Of a stretch of 64,000 nt of DNA, positions 62,854-64,000 are shown in pieces; within the stretch, counting starts at the first letter, position 1, and every line of letters starts with the position of its first letter. The translations under genes were made by a program, and so were the position numbers. Under the pieces are notes generated by a model, which searched no databases, was not told the DNA's origin, and saw only the letters and a list, made by a program, of their open reading frames with translations. The stretch covers positions 1,775,001-1,839,000 of the forward strand of contig NC_041785.1 of the NCBI RefSeq assembly GCF_900090045.1, read 5' to 3'. The stretch comes from Plasmodium malariae (lineage: Eukaryota > Apicomplexa > Aconoidasida > Haemosporida > Plasmodiidae).

Positions 62854-63759
62854 ATGGAGAATGCTTTTGCCGGTTCATGCGTGCAGAGTCTTTTCGAGCC
62901 CAAGGTGGACTTTGCTGTTTGTATTAATAAATCAATCAATCTGTTTGTAAAAGACACAAATAGTTTAAAAGATGTGGATGAAAGGAAGAACGAATCGACT
63001 AGCAGTGACAACATGATAGAAACAGATAAGAGCACTAAGAACGATAAGAATGATAAGAACGATAAGAGTGATAAGAATTATAAGAACGATAAGAATGATA
63101 AGAGCCATAAGAACGATAAGAATGATAAGAGCCATAAGAACGATAAGAATGATAAGGGCCATAAGAACGATAAGAATGATAAGGACCATAAGAACGATAA
63201 GAATGATAAGGACCATAAGAACGATAAGAACGATAAGGACCATAAGAACGATAAGAATGACGAAAAGGAAGTAAGCATACTTAGTGATGATACTTCTCTA
63301 ATTGATTTAAAAAAACAAAATTTAATGGATGAAAATTTGTCCCTCTTGAATGGATATCTTTACTTCAACAGAATTGAACATAATATAAATTTATTGCTTA
63401 CAGAATTATCATCAGTAAAGAAAGATTTTCTTTTTTTGAGTAAACAAACGAGAGTTAATGTAAAAAAAGTACGGAAAATTAAGAAGAAAAATAAAATTTA
63501 CAGAATAATACTTGAAGAAATAAAAAAAGATAGAAAGAGAAAAGAAATTTATGAGATGTTAAGTTTAGAAATTCAAAAATTAGAAGATGTAAAAAAACTT
63601 CAAAAAAAACAAGATACAGAAAAGCAAGAAATTAATAATTACCAAAATAAAATACAAAACATAGAAAATATTATTAAAAAGAACAATGAGAATATGAATA
63701 AGACCATTCATCAGATCGATGAAGTCTTATCTGCAAATTTGCACCTCGATATGCAGTAG
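62854..63759 (+). CDS. Coiled-coil protein with charged KNDK repeat
   Basis: Single exon, 301 residues, family not recognised. An N-terminal region of mixed composition (MENAFAGSCVQSLFEPK...VCINKSINLFVKD, residues 1-45) is conserved-looking. Residues about 60-135 are a 9-residue repeat (NDKNDKSHK and variants). The C-terminal half (about 160-300) is a long coiled coil (LLLTELSSVKKDFLFL ... NKIQNIENIIKKNNENM) ending LDMQ. No signal peptide or membrane segment. The shape would suit a structural or complex subunit such as a kinetochore or basal-body component, but nothing specific supports one. The start is the first ATG in frame, after a pyrimidine-rich leader. Confidence 0.8.
   Translation: MENAFAGSCVQSLFEPKVDFAVCINKSINLFVKDTNSLKDVDERKNESTSSDNMIETDKSTKNDKNDKNDKSDKNYKNDKNDKSHKNDKNDKSHKNDKNDKGHKNDKNDKDHKNDKNDKDHKNDKNDKDHKNDKNDEKEVSILSDDTSLIDLKKQNLMDENLSLLNGYLYFNRIEHNINLLLTELSSVKKDFLFLSKQTRVNVKKVRKIKKKNKIYRIILEEIKKDRKRKEIYEMLSLEIQKLEDVKKLQKKQDTEKQEINNYQNKIQNIENIIKKNNENMNKTIHQIDEVLSANLHLDMQ
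63035..63258. repeat. Coding repeat, 9-27 bp, encoding NDKNDKxHK
   Basis: A basic aa(g/c)aa(c/t)gataag 9-bp unit organised into 27-bp higher-order units (aacgataagaatgataag plus agccataag, ggccataag or gaccataag). It is open in all plus-strand frames and most minus frames, which gives false frames such as IRTIRMIRTIR. Confidence 0.92.
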
Positions 63760-64000
63760 CTTCCGCAGAGAGATGATATGATATGATTTATTTTTCCATA
63801 TTTCTTCCATTTTTTTGCATCTTATTTGTAGTTTTTTTTTTTTTTTTTTTTTCGAGCTATGCAACCGGTGCTTTGTTTCATACCATTTGCCTCCACTAAC
63901 AAGCGTTCATATCACTCTGTTACGATTTTATGAAGATCTTTGTACAACTCTAACTCTCTTTTTTTTTCGTCCAACACGCTACAGCATAATAAATATAAAA
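63760..64000. other. 3' flank of the coiled-coil gene, window edge
   Basis: T-rich spacer with a 20-nt T run at 63832-63852. The higher-complexity sequence after 63855 may belong to a gene beyond the window, but no frame is long enough to say. Confidence 0.5.

Noticed and set aside
1..64000. tRNA, rRNA or snRNA genes
   Set aside because: I looked for clover-leaf-like blocks with GGTTCGA-type motifs and saw none that I could fold by eye. A covariance-model scan would be needed to exclude short RNAs.

Overview
This window is nuclear DNA from a malaria parasite (genus Plasmodium). The evidence is extreme A+T richness, (TA)n and poly(dA:dT) tracts in every intergenic region, long asparagine, lysine and aspartate runs inside proteins, short AT-rich introns with GT..AG ends, and a gene set found together only in Plasmodium: TRAP-like protein (TLP), malate:quinone oxidoreductase (MQO), TOM40, AP-2 alpha and histone H2A. 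From memory, the order TLP - HROB-like - RABL3-like - MQO - GCFC-like - TOM40 - AP-2 alpha - BFR1-like - H2A matches a block of P. falciparum chromosome 6, here in reverse. I remember that block as carrying an internal var/rif cluster between the BFR1-like gene and H2A; here I see no var, rif or pir gene. The species is therefore probably not P. falciparum. P. malariae or P. ovale would fit, but I cannot decide.

Layout. 1-3.5 kb: intergenic, microsatellite-rich. 3.5-3.9 kb: histone H2A (+). 4-12.3 kb: no large ORF, but two short three-exon genes can be read on the minus strand (5724-6265 and 8006-9183), with further exon-like islands and several minisatellites. 12.3-14.9 kb: BFR1-like coiled-coil protein (-, four exons). 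18.8-23.9 kb: AP-2 complex alpha adaptin (-, six exons). 28.2-29.3 kb: TOM40 (+). 30.8-35.6 kb: large GCFC-domain-like protein with polyglutamine (-). 38.0-39.7 kb: MQO (-). 41.1-41.8 kb: a small multi-exon membrane protein (+, 5' end unresolved). 43.8-45.1 kb: RABL3-like GTPase (+). 46.4-48.5 kb: HROB-like OB-fold protein (+). 49.6-53.8 kb: TLP (-). 54.2-57.2 kb: a poorly resolved spliced + strand locus. 57.4-61.5 kb: large probably organelle-targeted protein (-). 62.9-63.8 kb: coiled-coil protein with a charged repeat (+).

The genes do not form one pathway. They cover chromatin (H2A), endocytosis (AP-2 alpha), mitochondrial import and electron transport (TOM40, MQO), RNA/ER biology (BFR1-like, GCFC-like), DNA repair (HROB-like), small-GTPase function (RABL3-like) and sporozoite motility or cell traversal (TLP).

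The most useful new observations are short spliced genes in stretches that a single-ORF view calls empty (8006-9183, 5724-6265, 41280-41760, perhaps 36001-36340), the HROB-like C-terminus, and minisatellites of 12-26 bp in most intergenic regions. All splice models were read by eye and have not been tested against transcripts.
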